NCBI RefSeq assembly: GCF_947497935.1
Contig: NZ_CANMIO010000001.1
Span: forward strand, 186,001-250,000
Origin: an uncultured Shewanella sp.
GTDB taxonomy: Bacteria > Pseudomonadota > Gammaproteobacteria > Enterobacterales > Shewanellaceae
Direction: 5' to 3'
DNA: 64,000 nt
In this document: piece after piece, positions 19,037 to 29,410 of the stretch
How the letters are laid out: each line of letters starts with the position of its first letter
Numbering within the stretch: the stretch's first letter is position 1
Made by a program: the position numbers and the translations under genes
Notes under the pieces: model-generated
The model's input: the letters and a program-made list of their open reading frames with translations, nothing else
Databases searched by the model: none
What the model was told of the DNA's origin: nothing

Positions 19037-19519
19037 ATGAAAATAGCTATGATTGCCGCGATGGCAAATAACCGCGTTATTGGTAAAGATAATCAAATGC
19101 CATGGCATCTCCCAGAAGATTTACGACACTTTAAAGCGATGACCTTAGGTAAGCCCGTCGTTATGGGAAGAAAGACCTATGAGTCGATTGGTCGCCCGTT
19201 ACCAGGTCGTCATAATATCGTCATCAGCCGTCAAACAGATTTGGTTATTGATGGGGTTACAAGGGTTAGCAGCTTTGAAGAGGCTAAGGTAGCCGCGGGC
19301 GATTGTGATGAGTTAGTGGTGATGGGCGGCGGTCAACTGTATGAGATGTTACTTCCTCAGGCCAACATCCTTTATCTCACTGAAATCAATTTAACTGTCG
19401 ATGGAGATACCTATTTCCCTGAGTGGGATGATGGTAGCTGGCAAGAAGTTTCTCGAGATGTTGCGAAAAACGCTAAAGGTGTTGAATATGGCTTTATCAA
19501 ATTGGTAAAAGAATGTTAA
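19037..19519 (+). CDS. folA: Dihydrofolate reductase
   Basis: NADPH-dependent reduction of dihydrofolate to tetrahydrofolate. From ATG 19037 it has 160 residues, close to E. coli FolA (159). The motif MPWHLPEDLRHFK contains the active-site acid at Asp28, followed by KPVVMGRKTYESIG for NADPH binding. A GGGAAG ribosome binding site supports this ATG over an upstream frame from 18989. It is likely its own unit. Confidence 0.95.
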   Translation: MKIAMIAAMANNRVIGKDNQMPWHLPEDLRHFKAMTLGKPVVMGRKTYESIGRPLPGRHNIVISRQTDLVIDGVTRVSSFEEAKVAAGDCDELVVMGGGQLYEMLLPQANILYLTEINLTVDGDTYFPEWDDGSWQEVSRDVAKNAKGVEYGFIKLVKEC

Positions 19520-19615
19520 ATTCTTAAGGGTTGTTTAGTACCCCCTAAAAAGATAAGCAGGCTACTAGATAGCGCTACTTTTCTATAAATAAAAACTAAA
19601 AATAAGGAGTGACCG

Positions 19616-20011
19616 ATGCGCTTGTTGCCTTTGAGCATCGCTACACTAATCGTGGCATCTTCAATTTCTGTTTCATCTACTGCGCTAGCTAATCAAGATC
19701 AATTGGCTGCAAATATCTGTAATTATGTTCAGACTGATGATAAAAACCGTCTGCGTAAAAAGCTTAAAGAGAGCCGTGTAAAGCTACGCAATATCTACAA
19801 AGGTGTTTCCTGTGGCGGCGATAGCCTGTTAAGAACGGCTTTAAAAAGTGGTTCAAGCAAGGTTGGCACATTCGTGGCTAAGCGACTTCCTGCGTCGGAG
19901 CTCGGCAATGCAGAAGCTGATGGGCAAACCATTGTTGCATGGGCTGAGAGCAATGGTCATGGTGGCAGTGATATTACTGCCGCAATTAAAGACCGTATTG
20001 CTGGCGGTTAA
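19616..20011 (+). CDS. Small exported protein, DUF3718-like
   Basis: A 131-residue protein with a signal peptide of about 25 residues ending TALA. The mature part starts NQDQLAANICNYVQTDDKNR and has two Cys residues (ICNYV and VSCGGD) that could form a disulfide. It resembles the DUF3718 family found in Shewanella and relatives, whose function is unknown. An AAGGAG site lies before the ATG. Its own terminator follows. Confidence 0.65.
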   Translation: MRLLPLSIATLIVASSISVSSTALANQDQLAANICNYVQTDDKNRLRKKLKESRVKLRNIYKGVSCGGDSLLRTALKSGSSKVGTFVAKRLPASELGNAEADGQTIVAWAESNGHGGSDITAAIKDRIAGG

Positions 20012-20034
20012 GCTAATATCGATAAGGTTATGCT

Positions 20035-20067
20035 AAAAAATACTGGGCTTGTCCCAGTATTTTTTTG
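20035..20067 (+). terminator. Terminator after the DUF3718-like gene
   Basis: TACTGGG / CCCAGTA stem with a five-base loop, A-run before and T-run after. Confidence 0.85.
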
Positions 20068-20092
20068 CTTGTTGTATGGCCAGTGTTTTAAA

Positions 20093-20132
20093 GAAATAGA
20101 AAAGGCGCTATATCTAGCGCCTTTTCTATTTC
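20093..20132 (-). terminator. Terminator downstream of the chemoreceptor gene
   Basis: Perfect 18-bp stem with a TATC loop (20111-20114). The outer part supplies U-rich tails on both strands. It follows the minus-strand chemoreceptor gene. Confidence 0.8.
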
Positions 20133-20170
20133 TGACTTTGCATGTTACTGATTAATAAAAGTAATAATTA

Positions 20171-22192
20171 TCAGACTCTAAACTCTTTGACCGAGGCTTG
20201 TAGCTCTTCGGCTAGCTGAGCGACTTGATGGCTTGATTGCGCTGTCTGGTCTGCACCTGTCGAGGTTTCTTCTGAGATAGCCGCAATATGCTCAAGCTTT
20301 TCTGATACCTGCTGGCTTACCAAGTTCTGCTCTTGGGCGGCGTGAACAATATGCGTTCCTGAGTCATGAGCGCGATGTACAGCATCGCTAATACTTTCTA
20401 GTGCGTTATTTGCTTGTTCAGTTTTCTCGACGCAAGAGCTCGCCTGAGAGCGTCCTAGGTCCATAACCGATACTGCTTCTTGCGTACCTTGCTGCAACAC
20501 TTCAATCATCTGCTGGATCTCTTGGGTAGAGTCTTGAGTTCTAGAGGCAAGGCTACGTACCTCATCGGCGACAACTGCAAAGCCTCGTCCTTGCTCTCCT
20601 GCTCGTGCAGCTTCGATAGCGGCATTAAGAGCAAGTAGATTAGTCTGCTCTGCAATGCCGCGAATGACATCGAGTATGGAGCCAATGGAGGCGCTATCGG
20701 CATGTACCTTGTTAATGACAACGCTGGCTTTAGCGACTTCATCGGCTAGGGCAAGAATAGTACGCTTATTTTCGTTAGCAATGAGGCGCATATGTTGGCT
20801 TTCATCATCGGCAGCTTTAATTTGGCTTAGAGCCTCATCGGCACTAGCATTAACCTGCTGCGCGCTAGAGCTTAATTGAGTCGTCGCGGTAGCGACTTGA
20901 TCGACTTGGCTCTTTTGCTCTTGGATACCGACAGTGGTCTGTGCCGTAATTGCCGAGGTTTCTTCAGCGGCAGCGGCGAGTTGATCTGAGCGATCTAAAA
21001 TTCCTTGAATAAGACTGCGTAAGCTATCTACCAGTTTATTGCAGTTTGCCGACAACTTGGCAAATTCATCATGGCCAGAGTCGTCTAGTTTATGGGTTAA
21101 ATCACCCGATGCCAGCACATTTAAGGCGTGGTTAATCTTATCGAGTGAGCGAGTAAGGGGACGCACGACCGCGACACTGACAACAATAGCAACAAGAATG
21201 GCTAGCAACATCAACACGATTGTACGCATACTCGCGTTATCTATGTTGTTAATGGCGTCGCTGCTAATGTCACGAGAGATGGTTTCGATGTTCGTCGTCA
21301 ACGCTTTCATCTGTTCATTGACATTAGCTGCTGTTAGCTCAATGTTTGTCAGTAAAACGGCTGCGCGACGATGAAGCTCAATCTCTTGGCGTTTTAATGT
21401 AATGAGTGAGTTCTTGCTTTGAACCATACTAAAGATTTTAGCGGCTTCGGTATTGATCTCTTCGATAAGCTCCGCATCGACCACGCCATCCCAGTGGTTG
21501 CTGACATAATCGAGCTTACTCTTGGTGTCACTGACGATATAGTCTAGCTCTTTTGAGATGGTGTCGAATTTAGCAATATCTGTGCTGCCGATAAGGTCAA
21601 AACTGGTGCTAGCTATGTTACTAAAACTGAGATCTAAGTTACTTGCGTTGGCAGCGACTTCTTGGTCGACCACATCTTCGCTCATCTCCAAATCAATCAA
21701 ATCAAGTAAAAGTGAGGCGCTATCATCGACCGCAATTTCGATATCGTCATATTGACCCGCAATCTTCTTACCTGTCACGAGCTCGGCTTCACGGGTGGCG
21801 ATCATCTCATTGCTGGTGCTATTGAATTGAGTGTATTGCGCTTTGAGAGTTTGAATAACATTATTAAGCTCTGTGTTGTTACTCACTAATGCGCTGAGTT
21901 TGCTCAGCTCTCTATTAAATGTCTGGTTCGTAGCCGAATATTGAGAGTCGACCTCAGAAATCTCACTGTTATTTTGGCTGTGATAAGCCACTAAAATCAG
22001 TTTCTCCTGTTCGGAGAGTGTCTGTGAAAGTAAGCTACTTGATTCAAGCGCAGGTAGGCTTAGCTCTTGCAGAACTTGAGTACTGGTTTTAAGTTGGTTG
22101 TTAGTTAACCAAGAAGCTGCACCCAGAACGAGCAGTAGTATGGTGACGACCGTAAACCCAGCGATTACCCTAGTGGCTACATTTAACTTCAT
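20171..22192 (-). CDS. Methyl-accepting chemotaxis protein (673 aa)
   Basis: Inner-membrane chemoreceptor that controls CheA. A first membrane helix (about 7-29) is followed by a ~290-residue periplasmic sensor domain, a second helix (about 328-350), a HAMP domain ([21 protein letters not shown]) and the cytoplasmic signalling domain. The hairpin-tip motif [20 protein letters not shown] is present. The ligand is unknown. No C-terminal CheR-docking pentapeptide is visible. A sigma-28-type promoter lies 68 bases upstream of the ATG. Confidence 0.93.
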   Translation of the reverse strand: MKLNVATRVIAGFTVVTILLLVLGAASWLTNNQLKTSTQVLQELSLPALESSSLLSQTLSEQEKLILVAYHSQNNSEISEVDSQYSATNQTFNRELSKLSALVSNNTELNNVIQTLKAQYTQFNSTSNEMIATREAELVTGKKIAGQYDDIEIAVDDSASLLLDLIDLEMSEDVVDQEVAANASNLDLSFSNIASTSFDLIGSTDIAKFDTISKELDYIVSDTKSKLDYVSNHWDGVVDAELIEEINTEAAKIFSMVQSKNSLITLKRQEIELHRRAAVLLTNIELTAANVNEQMKALTTNIETISRDISSDAINNIDNASMRTIVLMLLAILVAIVVSVAVVRPLTRSLDKINHALNVLASGDLTHKLDDSGHDEFAKLSANCNKLVDSLRSLIQGILDRSDQLAAAAEETSAITAQTTVGIQEQKSQVDQVATATTQLSSSAQQVNASADEALSQIKAADDESQHMRLIANENKRTILALADEVAKASVVINKVHADSASIGSILDVIRGIAEQTNLLALNAAIEAARAGEQGRGFAVVADEVRSLASRTQDSTQEIQQMIEVLQQGTQEAVSVMDLGRSQASSCVEKTEQANNALESISDAVHRAHDSGTHIVHAAQEQNLVSQQVSEKLEHIAAISEETSTGADQTAQSSHQVAQLAEELQASVKEFRV

Positions 22193-22259
22193 AGGAGCTC
22201 CATTTTATTATTATTTTTATCCAATTCTCTGCACCAGCCTGACATGGGCCTCGAGTAGT

Positions 22260-22286
22260 TTATCGGCAAATGTTGCAATAGCTTAA
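22260..22286 (-). promoter_or_regulatory. Sigma-28 (FliA) type promoter
   Basis: On the minus strand TTAAGCTA, 11 bases, then GCCGATAA. The -10 element is a perfect match to the flagellar sigma consensus and the -35 matches 5 of 8. It points into the chemoreceptor gene. Confidence 0.75.
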
Positions 22287-22293
22287 CTCTTTT

Positions 22294-23127
22294 TTAACTT
22301 CTTTTAACGTCTTTTAATTTCTCTTGAGTGATTTTCTGGTTTGACTCCAAATGCCACAGGGTCATATGTTCGCCCCAACAACAACCCGTATCTAAGCCTA
22401 TGCGATTAGGGTGATTCGTTTGTCCCATTATGGCGGCCCAATGACCAAAGACTAAGGTATAGTCGGCAGGTAATTTGGACTCAAGTTCGAACCAAGGTGT
22501 CAGTTCGGCATGGTTACAGTTTTGAATTGGAGATTTACAGTCGAAGTCCAAGCGACCATCTTGTTTAAGGTAGCGCATGCGCGTCAAGGCGTTGATACAA
22601 AAGATCTGCCTTTCTAGCGGCGACAGGGACGAGTGGTATTGGTCAACTGAGTTAGTGTACATTTCGCTGACTAAGTCGTGCAGGTAGTTCTCAGACTTAA
22701 GGATCTCGCTGACTCGATCGGCTTCAGTATGCAAAGTGGCAAGATCCCAATCGGGTGGTACGCCTGCATGGGTCATAATAAGCTGTTGCTCAGGCCATTC
22801 CTGATAGAGAGGCTGCAGTCTCAGCCAGCCGATAATATTATTAATGTCTTCTGCTGCAAGCAGGGCGGTTAAATGATCTTTTGGATTGGCTCGCTTTAAC
22901 TTTCCATGAATGGCGAGTAGATGTAGATCGTGATTGCCTAAAACGACTCTTGCTGAGCCAGATAAAGACTTAAAGAAGCGCAGGGTTTCCAGAGAGCCCG
23001 GCCCCCTAGCTACGAGATCACCTACTGCCCATAAGTTATCTTTGGATGGATTAAACGCGACCTTATCGAGAAGTCGCATTAACTCATCGAAGCAGCCTTG
23101 TATATCGCCTACAAAATAATTTGCCAT
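22294..23127 (-). CDS. apaH: Bis(5'-nucleosyl)-tetraphosphatase, symmetrical
   Basis: Hydrolyses diadenosine tetraphosphate to two ADP, and also removes Np4 caps from RNA in E. coli. The 277-residue protein has the metallophosphatase motifs GDIQGC near 8, GDLVARGP near 36 and GNHDLHLL near 64. E. coli ApaH has about the same length (280). It is 19 bases downstream of apaG, so the two form an operon. The stop lies close to the sigma-28 promoter of the next gene. Confidence 0.94.
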   Translation of the reverse strand: MANYFVGDIQGCFDELMRLLDKVAFNPSKDNLWAVGDLVARGPGSLETLRFFKSLSGSARVVLGNHDLHLLAIHGKLKRANPKDHLTALLAAEDINNIIGWLRLQPLYQEWPEQQLIMTHAGVPPDWDLATLHTEADRVSEILKSENYLHDLVSEMYTNSVDQYHSSLSPLERQIFCINALTRMRYLKQDGRLDFDCKSPIQNCNHAELTPWFELESKLPADYTLVFGHWAAIMGQTNHPNRIGLDTGCCWGEHMTLWHLESNQKITQEKLKDVKRS

Positions 23128-23146
23128 TTTTACCTAGATGTTATTT

Positions 23147-23527
23147 TTAGTGAAGCAAGCCTGGTATAGATAAACGAAAGGCGGAGATAGGCGCTTCAAA
23201 TTCATTGCCGTCGCTATCGACCATGGTGTAACTGCCTTCCATTACACCAAGCGGCGTTTCAAGTACTGTGCCACTGGTATATTCGTAGCTGCTATTAGGT
23301 TTAATCGTTGGGGTCTCGCCCACCACACCTGCGCCATGAACTTCGCTTTTTCGGCCATCGGCGTCAGTGATGCACCAATGACGGCTCTTGAGGGTGAGCT
23401 CTTCATTACTTAGGTTGGATATCGTAATGGTGTAACTAAACAGATACTTATCTTCGTCGGGCGAGGATTGGGTTTCAATATAGGCTGTTTGTACATCAAC
23501 GCTGACAGACGCTGCTAATTGACTCAT
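23147..23527 (-). CDS. apaG: ApaG protein
   Basis: A 126-residue beta-sandwich (ApaG/DUF525) protein, with the motif KSRHWCITDADGRKSEVHGAG... seen in the family. E. coli ApaG has 125 residues. Its biochemical role is not well established. It precedes apaH and follows rsmA beyond a terminator. Confidence 0.92.
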   Translation of the reverse strand: MSQLAASVSVDVQTAYIETQSSPDEDKYLFSYTITISNLSNEELTLKSRHWCITDADGRKSEVHGAGVVGETPTIKPNSSYEYTSGTVLETPLGVMEGSYTMVDSDGNEFEAPISAFRLSIPGLLH

Positions 23528-23632
23528 ATTATCCCCTAAAACGTGAAGTTATCAGATATTTAACTATTAGCGTAATCATCCATAATAAATGGAGAGCATC
23601 TGAATTAATAGGTAATAATCTATAAAAAAGGT

Positions 23633-23660
23633 ATAAAAAAAGGGCAGTTAATGCCCTTTA
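23633..23660 (-). terminator. Terminator after rsmA
   Basis: AAAGGGCA / TGCCCTTT stem with a five-base loop. On the minus strand it is followed by seven T residues, so it ends the lptD-surA-pdxA-rsmA transcript and separates apaG-apaH. Confidence 0.8.
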
Positions 23661-23689
23661 TACGTCAGTAGCTTATTGGATTAATAAGA

Positions 23690-24493
23690 TTACTTCTTGT
23701 CAAATACGTGGTTAGCCATCGCCACATATTGATCGACACGGATCTGCTCCGGTCTCAGTGTCGCGTCGATACCCAACTCAGCAAAGTCTTCATCAGACAA
23801 TAGCTGCTTAAGGTTGTTTCTCAGCGTTTTACGGCGCATGTTGAAAGCCGTCGTGGTCAAGTTTCTTAGTAAGTCTACATCTTTACATGGCCAAGGCTTA
23901 TCTTTGTACGGCACCAAGCGCACAACTGCCGAGTCCACTTTTGGAGGCGGAGTGAAGCATCCTGGTGGTACTTCCAGAACAGGCATCACTTGGCAATGGT
24001 ACTGAGCCATGACCGTTAGGCGACCATAAGCTTTAGTGCCAGGTGCGGCAGAAAGACGTAGAACGACCTCTTTTTGCAGCATAAAGTGCATGTTTTCAAT
24101 ATGCTGAGCAAACTCAAATAGGTGGAACATTAGCGGTGTAGAGATGTTATATGGCAGGTTACCAAACACCTTCATCTGCTTGTCTTCACGTACTAACTGA
24201 TTGAAGTCAAATTTAAGCGCGTCACCTTGATGGATCTCAAGCTTATCTTTAAGCACTGGGTGCTCTTGTAGACGTTCAACCAGATCTTTATCGAGCTCGA
24301 CAACGATTAGTTTGTCGATCCCGCTTGCTACTGGCTCAGTTAACGCGGCTAGACCCGGACCAATTTCAACCATTACATGATCGTTATCCGGTGAAATAGC
24401 CCCAACGATGCGGTTAATCACATTTTCGTCGGTTAAGAAGTTCTGTCCAAAACGTTTTCTGGCCGTGTGGCCTAAATGTACTTTATTGCTCAT
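23690..24493 (-). CDS. rsmA: 16S rRNA dimethyladenosine transferase
   Basis: Dimethylates the two adjacent adenines in helix 45 of 16S rRNA (KsgA) and acts as a late check on 30S assembly. From ATG 24493 the protein has 267 residues. Motifs are FGQNFL near 13, the SAM-binding [14 protein letters not shown], and GNLPYNIST, the catalytic motif IV. A longer frame from 24532 would overlap pdxA and lacks a better start. It follows pdxA by 16 bases. Confidence 0.95.
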   Translation of the reverse strand: MSNKVHLGHTARKRFGQNFLTDENVINRIVGAISPDNDHVMVEIGPGLAALTEPVASGIDKLIVVELDKDLVERLQEHPVLKDKLEIHQGDALKFDFNQLVREDKQMKVFGNLPYNISTPLMFHLFEFAQHIENMHFMLQKEVVLRLSAAPGTKAYGRLTVMAQYHCQVMPVLEVPPGCFTPPPKVDSAVVRLVPYKDKPWPCKDVDLLRNLTTTAFNMRRKTLRNNLKQLLSDEDFAELGIDATLRPEQIRVDQYVAMANHVFDKK

Positions 24494-24509
24494 GAGGTAA
24501 CTTATATCA

Positions 24510-25493
24510 CTAATTCTTTGCAGCCAAATCAATGGCTTTATTTAATGCGCAGACAAAACTGCCGATATCTGCAGTGCCAGTGCCTGCAAGCTCTAAGGCC
24601 GTACCATGGTCGACCGAGGTTCTTATATAGGGTAATCCTAGAGTGATATTGACTGAACTGCCAAATCCTCTAGATTTTAGTACTGGAAGCCCCTGATCGT
24701 GGTACATAGCGAGTACGACATCAGCATCTTCTAAGTATTTAGGTTGGAACAGGGTATCGGCTGGCAGTGGGCCAACGATATCCATATTGAGTTCTCTCAG
24801 TTCATTCAGTGCAGGGATGATGGTATCTATCTCTTCTCTGCCTAAATGACCGTCCTCGCCTGCATGGGGATTTAAGCCACACACATAGATGCGAGGTGAC
24901 TCAATCGCGAACTTCTCGACTAAGTCTTTATGTAAAATCTTGACTATTTGATGCAAACGGTCGCGGGTAATGGCTTTTGACACATACGCTAATGGGATGT
25001 GGGTAGTCACAAGCGCAACCTGTAAACCAGGCGCTGCTAGCATCATAACAACATCTTGGCAGTTTGCTTGATGAGCAAAATACTCGGTGTGGCCGCTAAA
25101 CGGAATACCTGCTTGGTTAATAATCCCCTTATGAACAGGGCCTGTTACCACAGCATCGAATTCGCCAATCATGTTTTTTTCGCCGGCGAATCTTAATGTA
25201 TCGACGACATAGGCGCTATTCATTTCATTTAGCTGGCCGCATACCGAATCAGTTTCTAGCGTAAAAGGCACGATAGTCAGTGTGCCCGCTTCTTGCGCCT
25301 TAGGAGGCTGATTTGGTTGATATGGGCGTAACTGAATAGAAAGTCCAAGCTTCTTGGCGCGAGACAGTAATAATTCAGGATCAGCACAAACGACTAGCTC
25401 AGCAGGCCAAGCCTGCTGAGCTAGTTGTATCACTAAATCTGGGCCAACACCCGCCGGTTCACCCGGCGTGATGGCTATGCGTTTAGTCGACAA
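24510..25493 (-). CDS. pdxA: 4-hydroxythreonine-4-phosphate dehydrogenase
   Basis: NAD-dependent step of pyridoxal phosphate biosynthesis. The 327-residue protein matches E. coli PdxA (329) with the start [16 protein letters not shown], the substrate-binding GHTEYFA, and [10 protein letters not shown] near 270 containing a metal-binding His. It lies between surA (five bases upstream) and rsmA in the same operon, as in E. coli. Confidence 0.95.
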   Translation of the reverse strand: MSTKRIAITPGEPAGVGPDLVIQLAQQAWPAELVVCADPELLLSRAKKLGLSIQLRPYQPNQPPKAQEAGTLTIVPFTLETDSVCGQLNEMNSAYVVDTLRFAGEKNMIGEFDAVVTGPVHKGIINQAGIPFSGHTEYFAHQANCQDVVMMLAAPGLQVALVTTHIPLAYVSKAITRDRLHQIVKILHKDLVEKFAIESPRIYVCGLNPHAGEDGHLGREEIDTIIPALNELRELNMDIVGPLPADTLFQPKYLEDADVVLAMYHDQGLPVLKSRGFGSSVNITLGLPYIRTSVDHGTALELAGTGTADIGSFVCALNKAIDLAAKN

Positions 25494-25498
25494 TAGTA

Positions 25499-26803
25499 TT
25501 AACCTCGGTTCGTTTCTGGCTCAAATATATCGATAAATGCTTCAGCGCGCATTTCATCTAGCCAGTTTTGTAACTCTTCATTAAATTTACGACGATAGAT
25601 AAGCTGGTGAGCTCGATTCGTATTAAATTTATCGGTCGCGTCGGTTGTACGTTTTTCTTCTAATTGAACAATATGCCAGCCATGAGTCGAGCGGAATGGC
25701 TCGCTGTACTCGCCAATTTCTAGGCTATTCAACTCTTGCGAAAAAGCTGGCACATAGATATTCGGATCTGCCCAGCCTAATTCTCCGCCTTTAGCCGCAG
25801 AACCAGGATCTTCAGAGTACTGGCGGGCTAAATCTTCAAACTTGGCTTCGCCTGATTTAACTTGAGCGAGGAATCTATCCATCATGCTCTTAGCACGTTC
25901 TTCTGAAAGGATTGGCGAAGGCTTAAGTAGAATGTGACGAGATTTTACCTCTTGCACTTCTTTAGTCTGTAGGCCACGAGCGTCCATAATCTTAATGATA
26001 TGGAAGCCTGATGCACTCTTAATTGGGCCTATGATATCACCGGTTTTAGCATCTCCGACAACCTCAGCGAATAAAGTCGGCATTTCGTTGATATTCATGT
26101 AGTCCCAGATCCCGCCTTCAAGCGCCTTAGGACCTGAGGACGCAGCGATAGCGATGCTTCTAAAGTCATCGCCATCTTTGAGGCGTTTCATTACTGCTGC
26201 AGATCTTTTGCTCGCTGCATCAAGTTGTTGGCTATTGGCATCAGCTGGTACGTCAATCAGGATGTGACCAATTTGAAACTCAACTTCCTTTAGTCCTTGC
26301 TCATTGATGAGCTTAACTAGGTTATTGATCTCTTGTGGCGACACTTGAATGCGACGCTGAACTTGGATGCGTTGGATCTCACCAAGGGTGATCTCTTCAC
26401 GTAGTTGTTCACGGTATTGAGCAAATGTTGTGCCTTCGCTCTCAATTTGCGCTTTCATCTGAGCGACCGTAATCTTTTGCTCTTTAGCAATATTTTCGAT
26501 TGTTTGATCTAACTGTAAGTCACCAATATGCAGACCAATTCTATCAGCCATCTGTAGCTGCAGACGGGTTAAAATAAGACGCTCAATAACCTGAGTGCGC
26601 AGTGCAGAATCTGATGGCAATTTTTGACCCGCATTGGCAGCATTAGCCTTGATGGTCTTAACCATGCCAGTGACTTCACTCTCTAGAATGATCCCTTCAT
26701 TTATTTGCACTGTTACACGGTCGAGCGGTTCTGGCGCAGCTTGAATCGTCTGGCTCATAGCCAATGTTAAAAGTGCAAAAATCAATTGGTTACAGCGTTT
26801 CAT
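25499..26803 (-). CDS. surA: Periplasmic chaperone and peptidyl-prolyl isomerase SurA
   Basis: Escorts outer-membrane proteins, including LptD, to the BAM complex. The 434-residue protein has a signal peptide (about 1-22), an N-terminal chaperone domain, and two parvulin domains, the second with GGELGW near 335. E. coli SurA is 428 residues. It lies 127 bases after lptD. The conserved lptD-surA-pdxA-rsmA order supports the name. Confidence 0.95.
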   Translation of the reverse strand: MKRCNQLIFALLTLAMSQTIQAAPEPLDRVTVQINEGIILESEVTGMVKTIKANAANAGQKLPSDSALRTQVIERLILTRLQLQMADRIGLHIGDLQLDQTIENIAKEQKITVAQMKAQIESEGTTFAQYREQLREEITLGEIQRIQVQRRIQVSPQEINNLVKLINEQGLKEVEFQIGHILIDVPADANSQQLDAASKRSAAVMKRLKDGDDFRSIAIAASSGPKALEGGIWDYMNINEMPTLFAEVVGDAKTGDIIGPIKSASGFHIIKIMDARGLQTKEVQEVKSRHILLKPSPILSEERAKSMMDRFLAQVKSGEAKFEDLARQYSEDPGSAAKGGELGWADPNIYVPAFSQELNSLEIGEYSEPFRSTHGWHIVQLEEKRTTDATDKFNTNRAHQLIYRRKFNEELQNWLDEMRAEAFIDIFEPETNRG

Positions 26804-26930
26804 CCACTAAAATCCTTGGCATTTATTGAGTGTCATTTACGGTATTTACATACCGGGTTAATGATTCTTTAGTCCTGCTTTGACTGCATGTCGTCAGCTA
26901 GGTTCAGCATTTTTTTAAGTTATTTATTTG

Positions 26931-29255
26931 CTAATTCTTCAAATAAAGTGGTTTACGGTAGTTAAATAGACCGTCATCCAACATATCAGACACACCTAAT
27001 GGGCCAGAGCCACCGAGTCCTTTTAGAACAAAGTTTAGGTAGATCCCGCTCTCGAATAGTTCTCGAGTATCCTGTACCGGGTTATCTTCGTCAATATAAT
27101 TGGTCTTAATGCGATAATGATAACTCAAACGTACAGCCCAGCAACATGATTCATATTGAAAACCTGTGTAGGTTTCTACTGCTCGGCTTTCATTTAGATC
27201 GTAATACCAGTTACCCACTAAATATAAGCTGTCATTAATCGGCCAGGCGCCACGGAAGCCAACTTGTTTAATATCTACCGACTCATTAGTGTTGGTATTT
27301 AGCAGATCTGGCACGTAACGATAGCTCGCTTGCAGCAGTTTATTGGTACCAGGACGGTAGTCTACGGTGACTTCACTCTTCTTGTTTTCGCTCTCTTTAG
27401 CATCATATTGAATCGAGCCACTTAAGAACCAGTCGGAATAGAGCTGGGTCGTCAATTCTGCAGCAATTGCGGAGTTGGAGGTGTTCTCTTGCACAAAGGT
27501 ATCGTTGCTGCCCGTGACATCATTGATGCCAACACGACTGTCTTCAAGATAGATAATCTGACCCAAACTGAACTTAAATACTTCACGGTTCTGTTCGTTA
27601 AATAGCTTAGTGGTTAAACCTAAAGTGAATTGATTAGCATCGGCTATTCGGTCGAGACCAGAGAAACGACGATCCCTAAATAGGCCGTTGTAATCCTCTT
27701 GCAACAGGGCTGTATCGTAAATACCTATGTCCGATTGGTCTTCGTAGCCTACGTATAGGTATTGAAACTGCGGCTCAAGAGTTTGACGATAGTTGGTATC
27801 AAAGTAATCGGTAAAGCGTTCAAAATTGACCTGACCATGAATACGCACCTGAGGCAGAGTACGGTTCACATGTTCTGAAAGCTCCGAAGTCGATAGATTC
27901 GATTCATCGTCTTGCCAGTAGTTGGTCTGTAGTAGCTTAACTTCGCTGGTCAATGACCCCGCAGGTCCGTGGATAGGGTAGGAAATGCTTGGCTCTAGAT
28001 GAACTCGAGTCGCGGTTGAGTATTCGCTATCTTGATGCTCGAAGTTTGTCGCTTCACTGTAAAGATTAAAGTCTAGGCCGTGCCAGTAGCTTGGGGCGCG
28101 ATAGTTAAATGTAAACTGCGGCATCACCTGATAAGGTTTTTCTTCCTCACCCAGTACCTTAATATCTTGTACACGAGCGCTGAAATCCCAGTTTTGTTCG
28201 AAATAACTGATTTCACCGATACGAGTAAGTTGATTATCGGTCGCGCGCTGAACGTCAGAACTTAAGTCATTAAAGTAGTTGTTATCCGAGACATCGGTAT
28301 AGTTAGCCAAAACGCGCCAGTTTTTATTAATCGCGCCGCTATGTTCCCAGTGATATAGGTATCGATTAGGGCTATTAACCAGCTTGTCGTCATCGGCAAG
28401 GTATTCAACGTTTAACTGACCTTGCTGTTTTTCACCGGCTAAATATCTAAACTCGGTCTTAGTGAATAAGCCACGTGCCGACATATAGTTGGGGGTGAAG
28501 GTTAAATCATATTCTGGGGCGATATTCCAATAATAAGGTGTCGCAACCTCAACACCGTTGGTGGTGCTGGTACTAAATGATGGAAATAAGAAGCCAGATT
28601 TACGTTTGTCCGATACTGGAATCGTCATGTACGGTACATACATCACCGGCACGCCAGCGATTTTAATCTTAGCGTCCCAAATCTCTCCCCACTCTTCGGT
28701 GCTATCAATCTTGATACGATCGGCTTCAAGCAGCCAGTCTGGATCTTGGCCTGGACAGGTTGTGAAGTTAGTGCCCGATAGCAGCAGGTTATTTTCTTTG
28801 GTGATCTCTAGTCTTTCTGCATCACCGTGGATCTGTTGTCCATGCAGCCAGTATTGCGCCCCGTTTAGCGTAGCGCTATTACTTTGCATTTTAGCGACAA
28901 GAGAGTCAGCTGTTACGGTAAACATCTCGTCTTGAAAGACTAAGTTGCCATTGGCATGCAGCTCTTCAGTCTGTTGGTCTAGAATCGCTTCATCGGCGGC
29001 GATGTTACGCCCACCTTGGCTGAAGTTGACATCACCATTGAAGGTCGCTTGTTTACCCATTTGCGCCGCAGAGCGGTCGGAGCTGATATAGATCCGCTGC
29101 AGATCAGCTGGAGTATTCATCTCGTAAAGTGGAACGTAAGGCTTCACTGGTGGTACAACGACACACTGTGAGCTCGATGCGGCTACAGTTTCGGTTTCGT
29201 CTGCTAAGACTAATTGGGGAAGCAGGCTCAAGGCCAGAAAATAACGGATCTGCAT
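26931..29255 (-). CDS. lptD: LPS-assembly outer-membrane protein LptD
   Basis: Outer-membrane beta-barrel that, with LptE, inserts LPS into the outer leaflet. The 774-residue precursor has a signal peptide (about 1-18), an OstA/LptA-like beta-jellyroll domain, and a large barrel. The four Cys that form the two long-range disulfides of LptD are visible: one near residue 30 (SSQCVV), one near 168 (TTCPGQ) and a Cys-Cys pair in ESCCWAVRL near the C-terminus. It is the first gene of its operon and divergent from amgK. Confidence 0.95.
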   Translation of the reverse strand: MQIRYFLALSLLPQLVLADETETVAASSSQCVVVPPVKPYVPLYEMNTPADLQRIYISSDRSAAQMGKQATFNGDVNFSQGGRNIAADEAILDQQTEELHANGNLVFQDEMFTVTADSLVAKMQSNSATLNGAQYWLHGQQIHGDAERLEITKENNLLLSGTNFTTCPGQDPDWLLEADRIKIDSTEEWGEIWDAKIKIAGVPVMYVPYMTIPVSDKRKSGFLFPSFSTSTTNGVEVATPYYWNIAPEYDLTFTPNYMSARGLFTKTEFRYLAGEKQQGQLNVEYLADDDKLVNSPNRYLYHWEHSGAINKNWRVLANYTDVSDNNYFNDLSSDVQRATDNQLTRIGEISYFEQNWDFSARVQDIKVLGEEEKPYQVMPQFTFNYRAPSYWHGLDFNLYSEATNFEHQDSEYSTATRVHLEPSISYPIHGPAGSLTSEVKLLQTNYWQDDESNLSTSELSEHVNRTLPQVRIHGQVNFERFTDYFDTNYRQTLEPQFQYLYVGYEDQSDIGIYDTALLQEDYNGLFRDRRFSGLDRIADANQFTLGLTTKLFNEQNREVFKFSLGQIIYLEDSRVGINDVTGSNDTFVQENTSNSAIAAELTTQLYSDWFLSGSIQYDAKESENKKSEVTVDYRPGTNKLLQASYRYVPDLLNTNTNESVDIKQVGFRGAWPINDSLYLVGNWYYDLNESRAVETYTGFQYESCCWAVRLSYHYRIKTNYIDEDNPVQDTRELFESGIYLNFVLKGLGGSGPLGVSDMLDDGLFNYRKPLYLKN

Positions 29256-29410
29256 CTTAGGTCAATTAATTATGATTTCTTAGTCGGACGGTGAAGAGGA
29301 GTAAGTTGCCAATAAGGGCAACACAGCCAAATAAATTTTTTCAATTGCTTAGCTGTTTCCATTTTGTCGTTATAATAAAGCAATTTCTTCTTAAGAGCCA
29401 TGAGGTGCCC

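Noticed and set aside
21039..21374. 111-codon plus-strand frame inside the chemoreceptor
   Set aside because: Antisense shadow of the HAMP and linker coding region.
28558..28935. 125-codon plus-strand frame inside lptD
   Set aside because: Antisense to a strongly conserved gene; no family features.
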